This document shows, one piece after another, positions 33,753 to 42,618 of a stretch of DNA of 64,000 bases (its first letter is position 1; each line of letters opens with the position of its first letter). Made by a program: the position numbers and the translations under genes. The stretch comes from Thermofilum sp. NZ13 (GTDB lineage: Archaea; Thermoproteota; Thermoprotei; Thermofilales; Thermofilaceae), in assembly GCA_002855745.1 (NCBI GenBank), contig NDWX01000009.1, forward strand, positions 1-64,000, read 5' to 3'. The notes under the pieces are model-generated. The model made no database searches. It had not been told where the DNA came from and saw nothing but the letters and a program-made list of their open reading frames with translations.

Positions 33753-34040
33753 GTGGTTACGGTGGAATTCTGCCCCAAGTGCGGCTCACTTATGGTGCCC
33801 AAAAAGAAGCAGGATGGCCTCTACCTCGTCTGCCCTAACTGCGGGTACGAGGTGAAAACAAAGGATACTAAAGGCTACTCAATGCGTGAAAGCGTCTCTG
33901 AGGACAAGAAGACTAAGGTCTCGGTTTTTGACGTGAAAGCCGCTAGAACGGACGAGGAGGAGCGGAGCCAACTACGGGAGATCTACGAGGTTTTCCTAGA
34001 GACCCTTGAGGAACAGGAGGAAGAATCGTCTGAAGAGTGA
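33753..34040 (+). CDS. TFS/RpoM-like zinc-ribbon protein lacking the C-terminal ribbon
   Basis: A 95-residue protein whose first 35 residues form an N-terminal zinc ribbon like that of TFS, RPB9 and RpoM (C7, C10, C27, C30: EFCPKCGSLMVPKK ... LVCPNCGYEV). Residues 40-95 are Lys/Glu-rich and helical; the second zinc ribbon with the acidic cleavage hairpin of TFS is absent. It could bind RNA polymerase without stimulating transcript cleavage. The start is GTG at 33753; ABCE1 follows 15 nt later. Confidence 0.75.
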   Translation: MVTVEFCPKCGSLMVPKKKQDGLYLVCPNCGYEVKTKDTKGYSMRESVSEDKKTKVSVFDVKAARTDEEERSQLREIYEVFLETLEEQEEESSEE

Positions 34041-34055
34041 GCCCTCGGGATAGAG

Positions 34056-35867
34056 ATGAGGCTCGCCGTCGTCGATAAAGCACTGTGCAAGCCGAGCAAG
34101 TGCAACCTCGAATGCGTGCGCTTCTGCCCGGTTAACAGGGCAGGGTCTAAGTGTGTATGGATTGATGAAGCTGAAAACAAAGCCAGGATCTCCGAAGAGT
34201 TGTGTGTTGGTTGCGGAATATGCATCAAGAAGTGCCCCTACTCCGCCATATCGATTGTTAACCTGCCGGAGAAGCTTTCTAGAAACCTTGTGCACCGCTA
34301 CGGCCCAAATGCCTTCGAACTGTTTAAGCTCCCGGTACCTAAGGAGGGGAGATCGCTTGGAATACTGGGTAGCAATGGAGTTGGAAAGTCAACCTCGCTG
34401 AAGATCCTAGCCGGTGTTATAAAACCGAACCTCGGGAGGTATGAGTCTCCACCTGACTGGGATGAGATAATCGACTTCTTTAAGGGTTCTGAGCTCCAAC
34501 CCTACTTCGAGAAACTGGCAAGCGGCAGTCTCAAAGTATCTTTTAAGCCTCAAGCAATCGACGCTTTGAGGAAGTACTTCATAACAGTGCAGGAAGCTCT
34601 CGGGAAAGTTGACGAAAGAGGCATTGCGAGAGAGCTAATGGAGTACTTGGGGCTCTCGCAGATAAAGGACAGACCCCTCCGAAACCTAAGCGGTGGGGAG
34701 TTGCAGAAGGTCGCTGTGGCGGCAGCTTTATCTAGGGATGCTAGTGTCTACCTCCTCGACGAGCCTTCTAGCTACTTGGACGTTCGCGAAAGGCTCCGCG
34801 TGGCTAATCTTATTCGCGACCAAGTGAAGCCAGGAAAATACGTCATCGTCGTTGAGCACGACCTAGCGGTGCTGGACTATGTGAGCGACCTAGTCTCCGT
34901 CATCTACGGTGAGCCTGGAGTCTACGGAATCGTTGGCATAGTGAAAGGTGCTAGAGCCGGGATAAATGCGTTCATTGAAGGCTACATACGTGAGGAAAAC
35001 GTGAGGTTCAGGGAGTATAAAATAGAGTTTCATGAGAGACCACCCCCGGTTGAGTGGCCTGTTGAGAGCGTAATGTTAAGGTGGAGCGACCTTGTGAAGA
35101 AGCTCGAAAACTTCACGCTGCGCGTCGAGCATGGAGAGGTGCATCGAGGAGAAGTTATCGGCGTTTTAGGACCAAACGGGATCGGCAAGACTACGTTTGT
35201 AAGGATGCTTGTGGGGGAGCTCGACCCGGACGAGGGCTGGATTGAAAGGCCTTTAAACCTGAGGCTTAGCTACAAACCACAGTTTCTCGGAGAAGTACAA
35301 TTCGAAGGTACAGTCAGGCAATTTCTTCAGGCATCGGGGGTCGATACGTCTTCAAGCTTCGTTCAGGCTGAGCTTCTGAAGCCTCTTCGTGTTCACAGCC
35401 TCTTTGACCATGATATGCGTGACCTCAGCGGGGGTGAGCTCCAGAGGGTCTTGATTGTCTCAGCTCTAGGGAGAGATGCTGACCTCTACCTCCTCGACGA
35501 GCCGATGGCTTACCTTGACGTAGAGCAGAGATACGCTGTAGCTAAGGTGGTAAAACGCCTTACGGCCGAGAAGGGTACCGCGACGATAGTGGTCGAGCAC
35601 GATATTGTGGCTGTGGACTTCCTGGCTATGACGATAATGGTATTTAAAGGTCAGCCAGGGCTGAGGGGTGAAGCCCTAGCGCCGAGCAGTATGCAGAAAG
35701 GTATGAACGAGTTCCTTAGGGATATGGGTATTACGTTCAGGAGAGATCCTGAGTCTAAAAGACCAAGGATAAACAAGCCAGGCTCCTGGCTTGACAGGTA
35801 CCAGAAAACCGTGCTAAATGAGTACTATTACGTCGTGATGGAGGACAAGGAGGAGAGTCGAGAATAA
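34056..35867 (+). CDS. abce1: ribosome recycling ATPase ABCE1 (Rli1)
   Basis: A 603-residue ABCE1 that splits ribosomes after termination and in initiation. Two 4Fe-4S clusters occupy residues 11-62 (C11, C16, C20, C24 and C50, C53, C56, C60). The first ATPase has P-loop GSNGVGKST (105-113), signature LSGGELQKVAVAA and Walker B VYLLDEPSSYLD. The second has GPNGIGKTT, LSGGELQRVLIVS and YLLDEPMAYLD. A hinge joins them. Full length. Confidence 0.96.
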   Translation: MRLAVVDKALCKPSKCNLECVRFCPVNRAGSKCVWIDEAENKARISEELCVGCGICIKKCPYSAISIVNLPEKLSRNLVHRYGPNAFELFKLPVPKEGRSLGILGSNGVGKSTSLKILAGVIKPNLGRYESPPDWDEIIDFFKGSELQPYFEKLASGSLKVSFKPQAIDALRKYFITVQEALGKVDERGIARELMEYLGLSQIKDRPLRNLSGGELQKVAVAAALSRDASVYLLDEPSSYLDVRERLRVANLIRDQVKPGKYVIVVEHDLAVLDYVSDLVSVIYGEPGVYGIVGIVKGARAGINAFIEGYIREENVRFREYKIEFHERPPPVEWPVESVMLRWSDLVKKLENFTLRVEHGEVHRGEVIGVLGPNGIGKTTFVRMLVGELDPDEGWIERPLNLRLSYKPQFLGEVQFEGTVRQFLQASGVDTSSSFVQAELLKPLRVHSLFDHDMRDLSGGELQRVLIVSALGRDADLYLLDEPMAYLDVEQRYAVAKVVKRLTAEKGTATIVVEHDIVAVDFLAMTIMVFKGQPGLRGEALAPSSMQKGMNEFLRDMGITFRRDPESKRPRINKPGSWLDRYQKTVLNEYYYVVMEDKEESRE

Positions 35868-35870
35868 AAA

Positions 35871-35926
35871 AGTTTATAAGTTTACCTAAAGTAGAGTTAG
35901 CGCACGCAAAAACAGGAGGTTGAGGT
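35871..35926 (+). promoter_or_regulatory. promoter and ribosome binding site of the Alba gene
   Basis: The TATA-like gtttataag at about 35872-35880 is followed by a leader that contains aggaggttgaggt at about 35912-35924, a strong ribosome binding site 5-10 nt before the ATG. This fits a highly expressed gene. Confidence 0.55.
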
Positions 35927-35929
35927 ATC

Positions 35930-36205
35930 ATGGCGGAAGCTGGAACTGTCTTCGTTGGGAACAAACCAGTTAGCAGCTACGTGCTCGCCGCAGTAACCCA
36001 GTTCACAAGCGGTAGCAAGCGTGTCATTCTGAAGGCAAGGGGCCGTGCCATTTCCAGAGCCGTCGATGCGGCCGAACTTGTTAGAAGATTCCTTGGAGGC
36101 AAGGTCAGCTACGGTACAATAAAAATTGGCAGCGAAAAGGTAGGAGAGCCTGGCAAAGAGAGAACAGTGTCCACCATCGAAATAGAGCTAGTGAAAACCG
36201 AGTAA
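35930..36205 (+). CDS. alba: DNA/RNA-binding protein Alba
   Basis: A 91-residue Alba chromatin protein that dimerises and coats DNA and RNA. Conserved parts are VFVGNKPVSSYVLAAV with the lysine and serine residues of the binding face (K12, region 9-22), VILKARGRAISRAVDAAELV, and the beta hairpin with KIGSEKVGEPGKER. The length is standard. It has its own strong leader and a ribosome binding site. Confidence 0.95.
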   Translation: MAEAGTVFVGNKPVSSYVLAAVTQFTSGSKRVILKARGRAISRAVDAAELVRRFLGGKVSYGTIKIGSEKVGEPGKERTVSTIEIELVKTE

Positions 36206-36259
36206 ATCAGTATCTCTTCACGGCAATTTTTTCTCTAAATCTTGATTGAGCTGGTATTC

Positions 36260-38077
36260 ATGCTAAAAATAGCTACTAACTTTGACCAAGCAGTCTTCCT
36301 GGGCGGCACGAACCTGGAAGTTTCTTTTGCATTGCTAAACGTGGAGGACATGGAGCGTGAGGTACGACCATACATTTCACTCCGCGTAAACGGCAAACAG
36401 GAGGTACTTACCATATTTGACTTCGAGAAGATTCCACCTAAAGGGCAAAGAGAGTACAAAGTTAAATTGAAGATACCGGAAGTTGTGGGTGAAGGCGTTC
36501 TCGGAATATACTTTGAGGAGAAAGACGGCACTACGAAAGGCCTCGAGTTCCCCGTTTTTATAGCAGATAAAGGCGCCCCCATCTACGTTTCATTCGTCTG
36601 GCACCACCACCAAGCTCCTCAGTACTACCCTGAGGGGACATTCAAGGACCTGTGGGCCTACAAGCACGTCTTAGAGGGGGATTTCGAGGGATTTAAGAAG
36701 GGTCCCTACTCGGTGCATCTAGCTATTCACGGGGAATTCCAGGGTTTCAGCGATGTCGACCACTTCTCCCCCTCTCTACTTGAGCAGTGGGAAATGGTCG
36801 TCTCCGAGGATAAGCGCGTCCCCCCAGAGGTTATTCAGCGGAAGGAAGAGATAAGAGAGCTTATGGACACGATCCGGCACCTCGTGTCTCAAGGCAGGAT
36901 TGAACCCATGGGGAGCGTCTACGCTCACACAGTATTAGGCTTCGTGTTGAAGAAGGCTCGCGAAAAGAACCTCCTCGATGAAGCGAAAAAGCTTTTATCA
37001 TGGGAGATCGCCCAAGGGCTCACTATTGTGGAGAATGAGATCGGCAAGAGGCCTAAGGGATTCTGGACTCCGGAAATGTTTTGGAGCATGGAGCTAGTAG
37101 ACATTTACCGTGAACACAACATTCTTTATACCGTTCTCTGCCAGCAACACTTTGAAAAGGCTAGCGGCGAAAAAGGCACGATTTATGAGCCATACATCGT
37201 GCGTAACCCGGAAACCTCTAATGAAATCATAGTTTTCTTCAGAGATCTTGCGCTTAGCAACTGGATAAGTTTCAACGTGGACTTCAAGGATGAAGAAGAG
37301 GCTGATATGGCAGCAAGGCGCTTCGTCATCGAACTGGCTAAGAGGCGATTAACGGCACCGGGGGGCATCGTCGTCATCGCATTGGATGGAGAAAACTGGA
37401 TGATAATACCGCAGTACCGGAGGTTTGCACCCTACTTTCTGAAACGCATAATAGAGTACATTGAGAAAAGCCAGGTTATAAAAACGACGACTCTGGAACA
37501 GTATCTACAGGGTCACAAACCCTCTAGGGTACTTACCTACGTGCCTTACGGCTCATGGGTAAACCTCTCCGAGTCCCAGTGGACGGGGGGTGTGAAAGAT
37601 GAGATGTGGGAGGAGGCTTTTAAAGCTCTGGACGTTGTCTTCTCCCTGTATAGGATTATAGGTGAAAACGCGCAAGCCCTAGCCCTAGATAGGAGCACCG
37701 AGCTTTTCCAAGCCATGAAGGCTTTAGCGATCGCCTTTGACAGCGACTTCTACTGGTATGGCGAAGTTCACAGGGAGCGCGAGTTTGTAAGAAGATGGGC
37801 GCAGCGTAGCATCGAGATAGCCGAGAACTTTGCAAAGAAATACTTGCAAGCCTCCATAGTGGAGAAAGCTGATGATCATCTTGTGATTCAGCTTGAGAAC
37901 AAGTCCCCTTACAGCCTTCACCTCTCGATTTTCGTTGAAGATAATGGCTTCAGAAGCGAAACCTTGGTGAAGCTTGAGCCTAACTCTAACAGAAGGATTA
38001 CTGTTTACACACCGCTGAACGGAAGCCCAAAAGTAGCAGTCAAAGCGGGCGCAATAACACTTCCGGTGACTCACTAA
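36260..38077 (+). CDS. glycoside hydrolase family 57 protein
   Basis: A 605-residue GH57 enzyme, the family of archaeal amylopullulanases, 4-alpha-glucanotransferases and branching enzymes. A beta domain (1-105) precedes the catalytic (beta/alpha)7 barrel with WHHHQAPQYYP, GFWTPEMFW (nucleophile Glu at about 272) and LDGENW (acid/base Asp at about 376). A C-terminal beta domain follows. There is no signal peptide, so it is cytosolic and may act on glycogen. A TTG 18 nt upstream is possible, but the TATA-like ctctaaatc at 36232-36240 places a leaderless start at the ATG at 36260. The substrate is not fixed. Confidence 0.9.
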   Translation: MLKIATNFDQAVFLGGTNLEVSFALLNVEDMEREVRPYISLRVNGKQEVLTIFDFEKIPPKGQREYKVKLKIPEVVGEGVLGIYFEEKDGTTKGLEFPVFIADKGAPIYVSFVWHHHQAPQYYPEGTFKDLWAYKHVLEGDFEGFKKGPYSVHLAIHGEFQGFSDVDHFSPSLLEQWEMVVSEDKRVPPEVIQRKEEIRELMDTIRHLVSQGRIEPMGSVYAHTVLGFVLKKAREKNLLDEAKKLLSWEIAQGLTIVENEIGKRPKGFWTPEMFWSMELVDIYREHNILYTVLCQQHFEKASGEKGTIYEPYIVRNPETSNEIIVFFRDLALSNWISFNVDFKDEEEADMAARRFVIELAKRRLTAPGGIVVIALDGENWMIIPQYRRFAPYFLKRIIEYIEKSQVIKTTTLEQYLQGHKPSRVLTYVPYGSWVNLSESQWTGGVKDEMWEEAFKALDVVFSLYRIIGENAQALALDRSTELFQAMKALAIAFDSDFYWYGEVHREREFVRRWAQRSIEIAENFAKKYLQASIVEKADDHLVIQLENKSPYSLHLSIFVEDNGFRSETLVKLEPNSNRRITVYTPLNGSPKVAVKAGAITLPVTH

Positions 38078-38296
38078 TATCCTGTTACACTCTACTAGAC
38101 TTGCTTATTACCCCCATAGCTTTTTCGCGCACGTGCAAGCTACCCGAAAATGCTCTATGGACTCTGCGGTCTATGGCTTTTCTTTTCAAGCTCTAGAAGC
38201 TAAATTACAATGTTTGCTTTCGCCTCGGGCTAGCATGGTAACAGGTTCGAGCTGCGGCTCGCAAGTCTTAAACCGAAGTGCCACGAAGTTATACCC

Positions 38297-39640
38297 GTGA
38301 GCGAAGCCGAGGAGAATGCTCGCATCATCGCTCTGACATTGGCGCTTGAAGGCATACGGGTCGCTGAACCAGGGGCGGCTGTGAAGCGCTACATATCTGT
38401 AAGCAACTCTGCAATTCACCTGCTGGACGGGACCGAGATACCACTCAAAGGCAGAGTGTACGTTGTCGGCGCAGGAAAGGCGTCTGGAGGCATGGCTCAG
38501 GCTGTCGAGGAAATTCTCGGAGATAGAGTAGCAGGCGGGGTGGTAGCCGTCCCAGAAGAGCTCGTGGGAAAATACTCCCTGAAGAAAATCAAGCTAGTAG
38601 GGGCAACCCATCCGAGAGCCTCACAGAAGAGCGTTGAAGCAGGGCGCTTAGTCCTAGAAACAGTTTCGAATCTGTCTGAGGATGACGTGGTTATAGCTCT
38701 ATTCTCGGGAGGAGGCTCAGCCCTCCTAGAGTATCCCGTGGAAGGCGTGACGATAGACGAGATAGGTGATCTGAGCATACTTCTGATGAAGCGCGGAGCA
38801 GATATATTCGAGTTAAACACCGTACGCAAGCACCTCTCTCGAATTAAAGGAGGGTGGCTGGCTCGGCACTCTCAACCAGCAACGGTGCTCACGCTTATGA
38901 TATCTGACGTCGTAGGCGACAGAATGGATACCATCGCCTCGGGTCCCACTGTTCCCGACCCGACAACGTTTAAAGACGCGTACGCGGTACTTACTAGGTA
39001 CTCGGTGTGGGATGAAGCCCCTGAGTCTATAAGAAAGTACATTGAGAAGGGATTACAGGGCCTCGTTCCAGAGACGCCTAAACCCGACGATCCAGTTTTC
39101 TTAAAAGTGATTAATAGGGTTATCGCAAGTAATATACAATCTTTGGAGGCTATGGCAGCTAAAGCCCGAGAGATGGGTTACACGCCTCTAATACTAACAT
39201 CTATGCTAGAGGGAGAAGCACGGGAAGTGGGCAAAGTAATAGCATCAATTGTAAAAGAGGTGAGAAGAACCGGTAACCCCCTCCAACCGCCACTCGCACT
39301 TCTCATAGGAGGCGAGACCACTGTGACTGTGAAAGGCAGGGGGATCGGGGGTAGAAACCAGGAACTGGCCTTAAGCTTAGCTATCTACTTGAAGGGAGTA
39401 AAAGGAGTGGCTGTCGCCTGCCTTGGAAGTGACGGGCGTGACGGTCCCACAGACGTAGCAGGCGCCGTCGTGGATGGCTCAACTTACGAGAAAGCCATAT
39501 CTATGGGGCTGAGACCAGAAGAATTCCTTGAAGAGAATGACAGCTATGAGTTCTTCAAAGAAGTTGGGGGTCATATTAAGACAGGCTACACGGGTACGAA
39601 TGTTAACGGCTTCGTAGTAGCCGTTATTGAGGAGATATAG
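38297..39640 (+). CDS. gckA: glycerate 2-kinase (MOFRL/GckA family)
   Basis: A 447-residue D-glycerate kinase of the MOFRL family, which makes 2-phosphoglycerate in the non-phosphorylative or semi-phosphorylative Entner-Doudoroff branch of Thermoproteota. Family motifs are VVGAGKASGGMA (56-67), ALFSGGGSALLEYPVEGV (about 132-150), ISDVVGDRMDTIASGPTVPD (about 205-225), GGRNQELALSLA and the C-terminal SDGRDGPTDVAGAVVDG. A leaderless GTG start fits the TATA-like cttaaacc at about 38268-38276. Confidence 0.92.
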   Translation: MSEAEENARIIALTLALEGIRVAEPGAAVKRYISVSNSAIHLLDGTEIPLKGRVYVVGAGKASGGMAQAVEEILGDRVAGGVVAVPEELVGKYSLKKIKLVGATHPRASQKSVEAGRLVLETVSNLSEDDVVIALFSGGGSALLEYPVEGVTIDEIGDLSILLMKRGADIFELNTVRKHLSRIKGGWLARHSQPATVLTLMISDVVGDRMDTIASGPTVPDPTTFKDAYAVLTRYSVWDEAPESIRKYIEKGLQGLVPETPKPDDPVFLKVINRVIASNIQSLEAMAAKAREMGYTPLILTSMLEGEAREVGKVIASIVKEVRRTGNPLQPPLALLIGGETTVTVKGRGIGGRNQELALSLAIYLKGVKGVAVACLGSDGRDGPTDVAGAVVDGSTYEKAISMGLRPEEFLEENDSYEFFKEVGGHIKTGYTGTNVNGFVVAVIEEI

Positions 39641-39654
39641 AGAAACAGTAAAAA

Positions 39655-39680
39655 TGAAATAAAAAATTTTTAGGGAAAAA
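39655..39680. terminator. A/T-rich bidirectional terminator-like tract
   Basis: An alternating A-run and T-run (taaaaaatttttag) lies between the convergent ends of glycerate kinase and the SSB gene and could end transcription from either side. Pattern-based. Confidence 0.4.
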
Positions 39681-39683
39681 TGC

Positions 39684-40103
39684 CTAGAAGTGCCGTCTGC
39701 CTCCTCTTCTGCCTCTAAATCCTCCTTCCTCGAATTCCCTCTCAGATACGTTATTCTCGGAATTCACGTTCTCGATTTTCTCATCGGAAGGTTTAATTGA
39801 GCCAAAGCGCCCAAGCCCCAACCTAAGCTTACCTTGATACAGTGACACGTACCCATTCTGAAGCATCACTGTTTGTCCTATCATTTCACGGAACCTGTCG
39901 ATCTCGTTGTCCCACGCCGTGAGTATAGCTACACCGGTTTCATCGCCAACAAGAACATCGGCTACGCGGTGCTCGGAACCATCACGTCTAGAGGTAATCT
40001 GCTTCTCATTATCGACATTTAGTACCTTGAAGGTTACAGAGAACCTTCGCGTGCTCGGAGTTATATCAGCTATTTTTACTTCCCTTGTTTCTGAGCTATA
40101 CAT
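39684..40103 (-). CDS. ssb: single-stranded DNA-binding protein, crenarchaeal OB-fold type
   Basis: A 139-residue SSB with one OB-fold (residues about 5-105) and a flexible tail. Family marks are VKIADITPSTRRFSVTFKVL, EHRVADVLVGDETGVAILTAW and VMLQNGYVSLYQGKLRLGLG. The tail (about 110-139) is acidic then RG-rich (GGFRGRRGGRRHF), like the tail of Sulfolobus SSB. The frame is open 16 codons upstream, but the ATG at 40103 has the TATA-like cctaaaaag about 20 nt upstream. It is likely to protect ssDNA in replication and repair. Confidence 0.87.
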   Translation of the reverse strand: MYSSETREVKIADITPSTRRFSVTFKVLNVDNEKQITSRRDGSEHRVADVLVGDETGVAILTAWDNEIDRFREMIGQTVMLQNGYVSLYQGKLRLGLGRFGSIKPSDEKIENVNSENNVSEREFEEGGFRGRRGGRRHF

Positions 40104-40402
40104 TCGCCTCTCATGTCGCCTTTTTAGGCGCGAGTCACTACCACAGGCCACAGTAATATACCTGTCGTTTTTCTCATCATCATCCCCCTAATCGTCGTGT
40201 TAGCCGCAAGTTGTAAGAAAACGGGTCTACCTGCCCTACCAGTCTTCTCTTCAAACGAAGTCGCCATTTCTTCAGTAGCTTCCGAGTAGCAACAAAAGGC
40301 GTCCCGCTATTTAACGGCCTCTTTCTCTCCCATCTCTCAAAGTAGAATCAATTGTCCAGAAGTGTAAACTACGAAAAGCTACGGTCTCTTTGTTCGAAGG
40401 GT
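40104..40402. other. intergenic stretch between SSB and glycosyltransferase genes
   Basis: No gene recognised in these 299 bases. The left end holds the SSB promoter. A minus-strand ggatgatgatgag near 40178-40190 resembles a C box of a C/D sRNA, but I found no matching D box, so it is not called. Confidence 0.35.
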
Positions 40403-41455
40403 TTACTTGCTTTTCTCAGTGAAATACCTCGTGAGAAGGGCCCTAAGCATTATAATCGTCCCCAACAGGTCTCTACGCAAGAAGCCCTTCTTGTAAAGAA
40501 ACTTGTCGCTCACGAGCCTCTTTCTCTGCACAATTTTTCGGTGGACAAGACGCCTAGGCAAGTTAGAGATAACGTTTGCTGTCGCCTTTAAGTAGGCATA
40601 TGCCTCGCGTCCCCTCAGCGATAGGCTCAGCATTAGGACATTCAAATATGCTAGGTAGAGGGTAGACACCAGGCTTATAGCCATGTTTTCGGCTTCAAGG
40701 TTTTTTATAATGTTTAGAAGCCTGTTCCTAAAACCGAAGTAAAGCTTATCGTACCGGAGCCTGTTCTCGAACTTATCCTCGTGGTAGACAATCGCCCGAG
40801 GCTCGTAAGCCACCGTGTAGCCCTGTAACCTAACTCTCCAGCTGTAATCAGTGTCGTCATCGTAGATAAAGTACGTGTCGTCGAAACCCAAGGCCTGAAA
40901 GTACAGCTCGCGCCTAGTTATCATGAAAGCGGACGAGGCTGCAAATATTTCCAATGGCTCATCATACGCCCCGGCCTCCTGCCCATACGTAGTCACCCAC
41001 GTTCCGGCAATGTCAAGCCCCAAACCCATATGGTCCATTTTCCCACGGTTGCTTTTAGAGACAACTTTCGCCTGGAGAATGCCGATTCGATGCTCCTTCT
41101 CCATCGTTTCAACTAGAAAACGTATCGCCTCCGGCGTGACGAAGACGTCATTATCCATAAAGATCAGGTATTTGGATTCCGGATCGCTTGCAACTGCCCC
41201 GATGTTGTGAGATGCAGAGGCACCGATGTTCGAGTCAAAGTGAACAACCTTGATTGCACGGTCTTTGAAATCCTCTCTTATCTTCTTCTCTAAACCCTGA
41301 GTCAGCGAATCAACAACTACAACCTCGAAATCGGGGTAGTCGCTTCTCAGGAGGCTCTCCAAGCAGCGCCGAAGCACGTCATACGACCTGTAGTTCACAA
41401 CAACAACGCTAACCCTTGGTAGACCGTTCACGCACCTTCTAACAAGCGGGACCAT
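40403..41455 (-). CDS. glycosyltransferase family 2
   Basis: A 350-residue GT-A fold glycosyltransferase. The nucleotide-sugar part begins RVSVVVVNYRSYDVLRRCLESL; the DxD-type metal site is IFMDNDVF (D101, D103), and the catalytic region is FIYDDDTDYSWRVRL (about 196-210). The C-terminal 100 residues have a hydrophobic segment (about 258-280) and a basic tail, suggesting attachment to the membrane. A shared TATA element (ctaatataag) lies between it and the divergent flippase-like gene. It probably adds a sugar to a lipid or surface glycan; the donor is unknown. Confidence 0.87.
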   Translation of the reverse strand: MVPLVRRCVNGLPRVSVVVVNYRSYDVLRRCLESLLRSDYPDFEVVVVDSLTQGLEKKIREDFKDRAIKVVHFDSNIGASASHNIGAVASDPESKYLIFMDNDVFVTPEAIRFLVETMEKEHRIGILQAKVVSKSNRGKMDHMGLGLDIAGTWVTTYGQEAGAYDEPLEIFAASSAFMITRRELYFQALGFDDTYFIYDDDTDYSWRVRLQGYTVAYEPRAIVYHEDKFENRLRYDKLYFGFRNRLLNIIKNLEAENMAISLVSTLYLAYLNVLMLSLSLRGREAYAYLKATANVISNLPRRLVHRKIVQRKRLVSDKFLYKKGFLRRDLLGTIIMLRALLTRYFTEKSK

Positions 41456-41512
41456 TAAATTACTTTAGCATACTTATATTAGCAGGCTTCCTACATCACA
41501 CGTGGTCTGATC

Positions 41513-42607
41513 ATGAAAACGTCGCTTACAGCGTGGTTGAGACGACACGCGGTGCTCTTGGCTCAACTCATCCTAATAATCGTCATGGTCCTTTACATTG
41601 CCCAGGGCTTCGACGTCGAGGAGTTTCTCCAAGCAATTTCCTCGGTTAACCCTCAGCTACTTCTATACCTCGTACTCTTCGAAGTAGCCTACTACCTTTC
41701 TCACGCGTTGGCTTACTGGGCTTTAGCCTACAAAAGGTTTAGGCTACGCTTGAGGGACGCTGTGGGAGGAACCATGCTTGCCTGGCTCGTAGATCTCCTA
41801 TTACCCAGTGCTTTCATTGAAGGTGACATAGTTAGGATTGTTTTTCTAAAGCAGTACGGTGATTGGGCTGAGTCGATAAGCTACGGTCTCTTCTTTCGCT
41901 TCTTGCTCAACACTACGCTATCCATTTTCATACTCGTAGCTTCTCTCCTCATCGTGAACATTTATGTGGGGTTCTCTCACTACCTGCTGCTTTATGCCTC
42001 GGCTGTCCTCCTCTCGATCCTTAGCTCAGCTCTTATTGCATTTTTCATATTTAATGCACAGAAATTAAAATCCTTCATGTCCAGGCTCGTCTCGAAGCTT
42101 CCCATCAACAATAAGCATGCACTTCTGAATGACCTCAACGAATTCCTGAATTACGTCTCCGAGACATCTAGGGATTTCTCTCCGTACAACTTCTACCTTT
42201 GGCTCGCCGTCGCCGCCCTGATGGGGCAGTGGGTAAGCGGGATAATGACCCCCTATTTTTCTTTGAAGTGCGTGGGAATCGATATTAATCCTCTGCTGAT
42301 AGCTCCAGGGTATACAATACTTTCCACACTCTCATTAGCTTCTATAGGAGTACCCTTCATGATCGGGAGCGTGGACGTCGCCTTAATTACGCTCTACATC
42401 ATCCTCGGGGTCCCTAAAGAGCGCGCGGTCCTGGCTACACTGATAGGCAGAAGCGTGACAATACTCGTGACCCTCTCCCTAATATACCCCATAGGAGTCT
42501 ACTACTCAAAGAAGATTTTCTCCGAGAAGAATCTGAAGGAGATTAAAGGTACTCTCACGAGGCTAGCGAGAGACTACGGCATCGAAGTCCCGTTCCTAAA
42601 ACCCTGA
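41513..42607 (+). CDS. flippase-like membrane protein (UPF0104/LPG-synthase TM-like)
   Basis: A 364-residue integral membrane protein with about eight spans. It resembles the lysylphosphatidylglycerol-synthase transmembrane family: the first span ILIIVMVLYIAQGF, then AISSVNPQLLLYLVLFEVAYYL, LLDLLLPSAFIEGDIVRIVFL with the conserved PxxxxGD-like loop, and late spans. It shares a divergent promoter with the GT2 gene, a pairing consistent with synthesis and export of a glycolipid. Transport is inferred from family. Confidence 0.75.
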   Translation: MKTSLTAWLRRHAVLLAQLILIIVMVLYIAQGFDVEEFLQAISSVNPQLLLYLVLFEVAYYLSHALAYWALAYKRFRLRLRDAVGGTMLAWLVDLLLPSAFIEGDIVRIVFLKQYGDWAESISYGLFFRFLLNTTLSIFILVASLLIVNIYVGFSHYLLLYASAVLLSILSSALIAFFIFNAQKLKSFMSRLVSKLPINNKHALLNDLNEFLNYVSETSRDFSPYNFYLWLAVAALMGQWVSGIMTPYFSLKCVGIDINPLLIAPGYTILSTLSLASIGVPFMIGSVDVALITLYIILGVPKERAVLATLIGRSVTILVTLSLIYPIGVYYSKKIFSEKNLKEIKGTLTRLARDYGIEVPFLKP

Positions 42608-42618
42608 GCGCAGTCTCG

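Noticed and set aside
38180-38290. tRNA-like gene near ggttcgag (38240s)
   Set aside because: The T-loop-like motif has no matching five-base stem, acceptor stem or anticodon arm.
40178-40190. C/D box sRNA on the minus strand upstream of SSB
   Set aside because: A C-box-like tgatgatga is present, but no D box (ctga) at a plausible distance and no clear guide.
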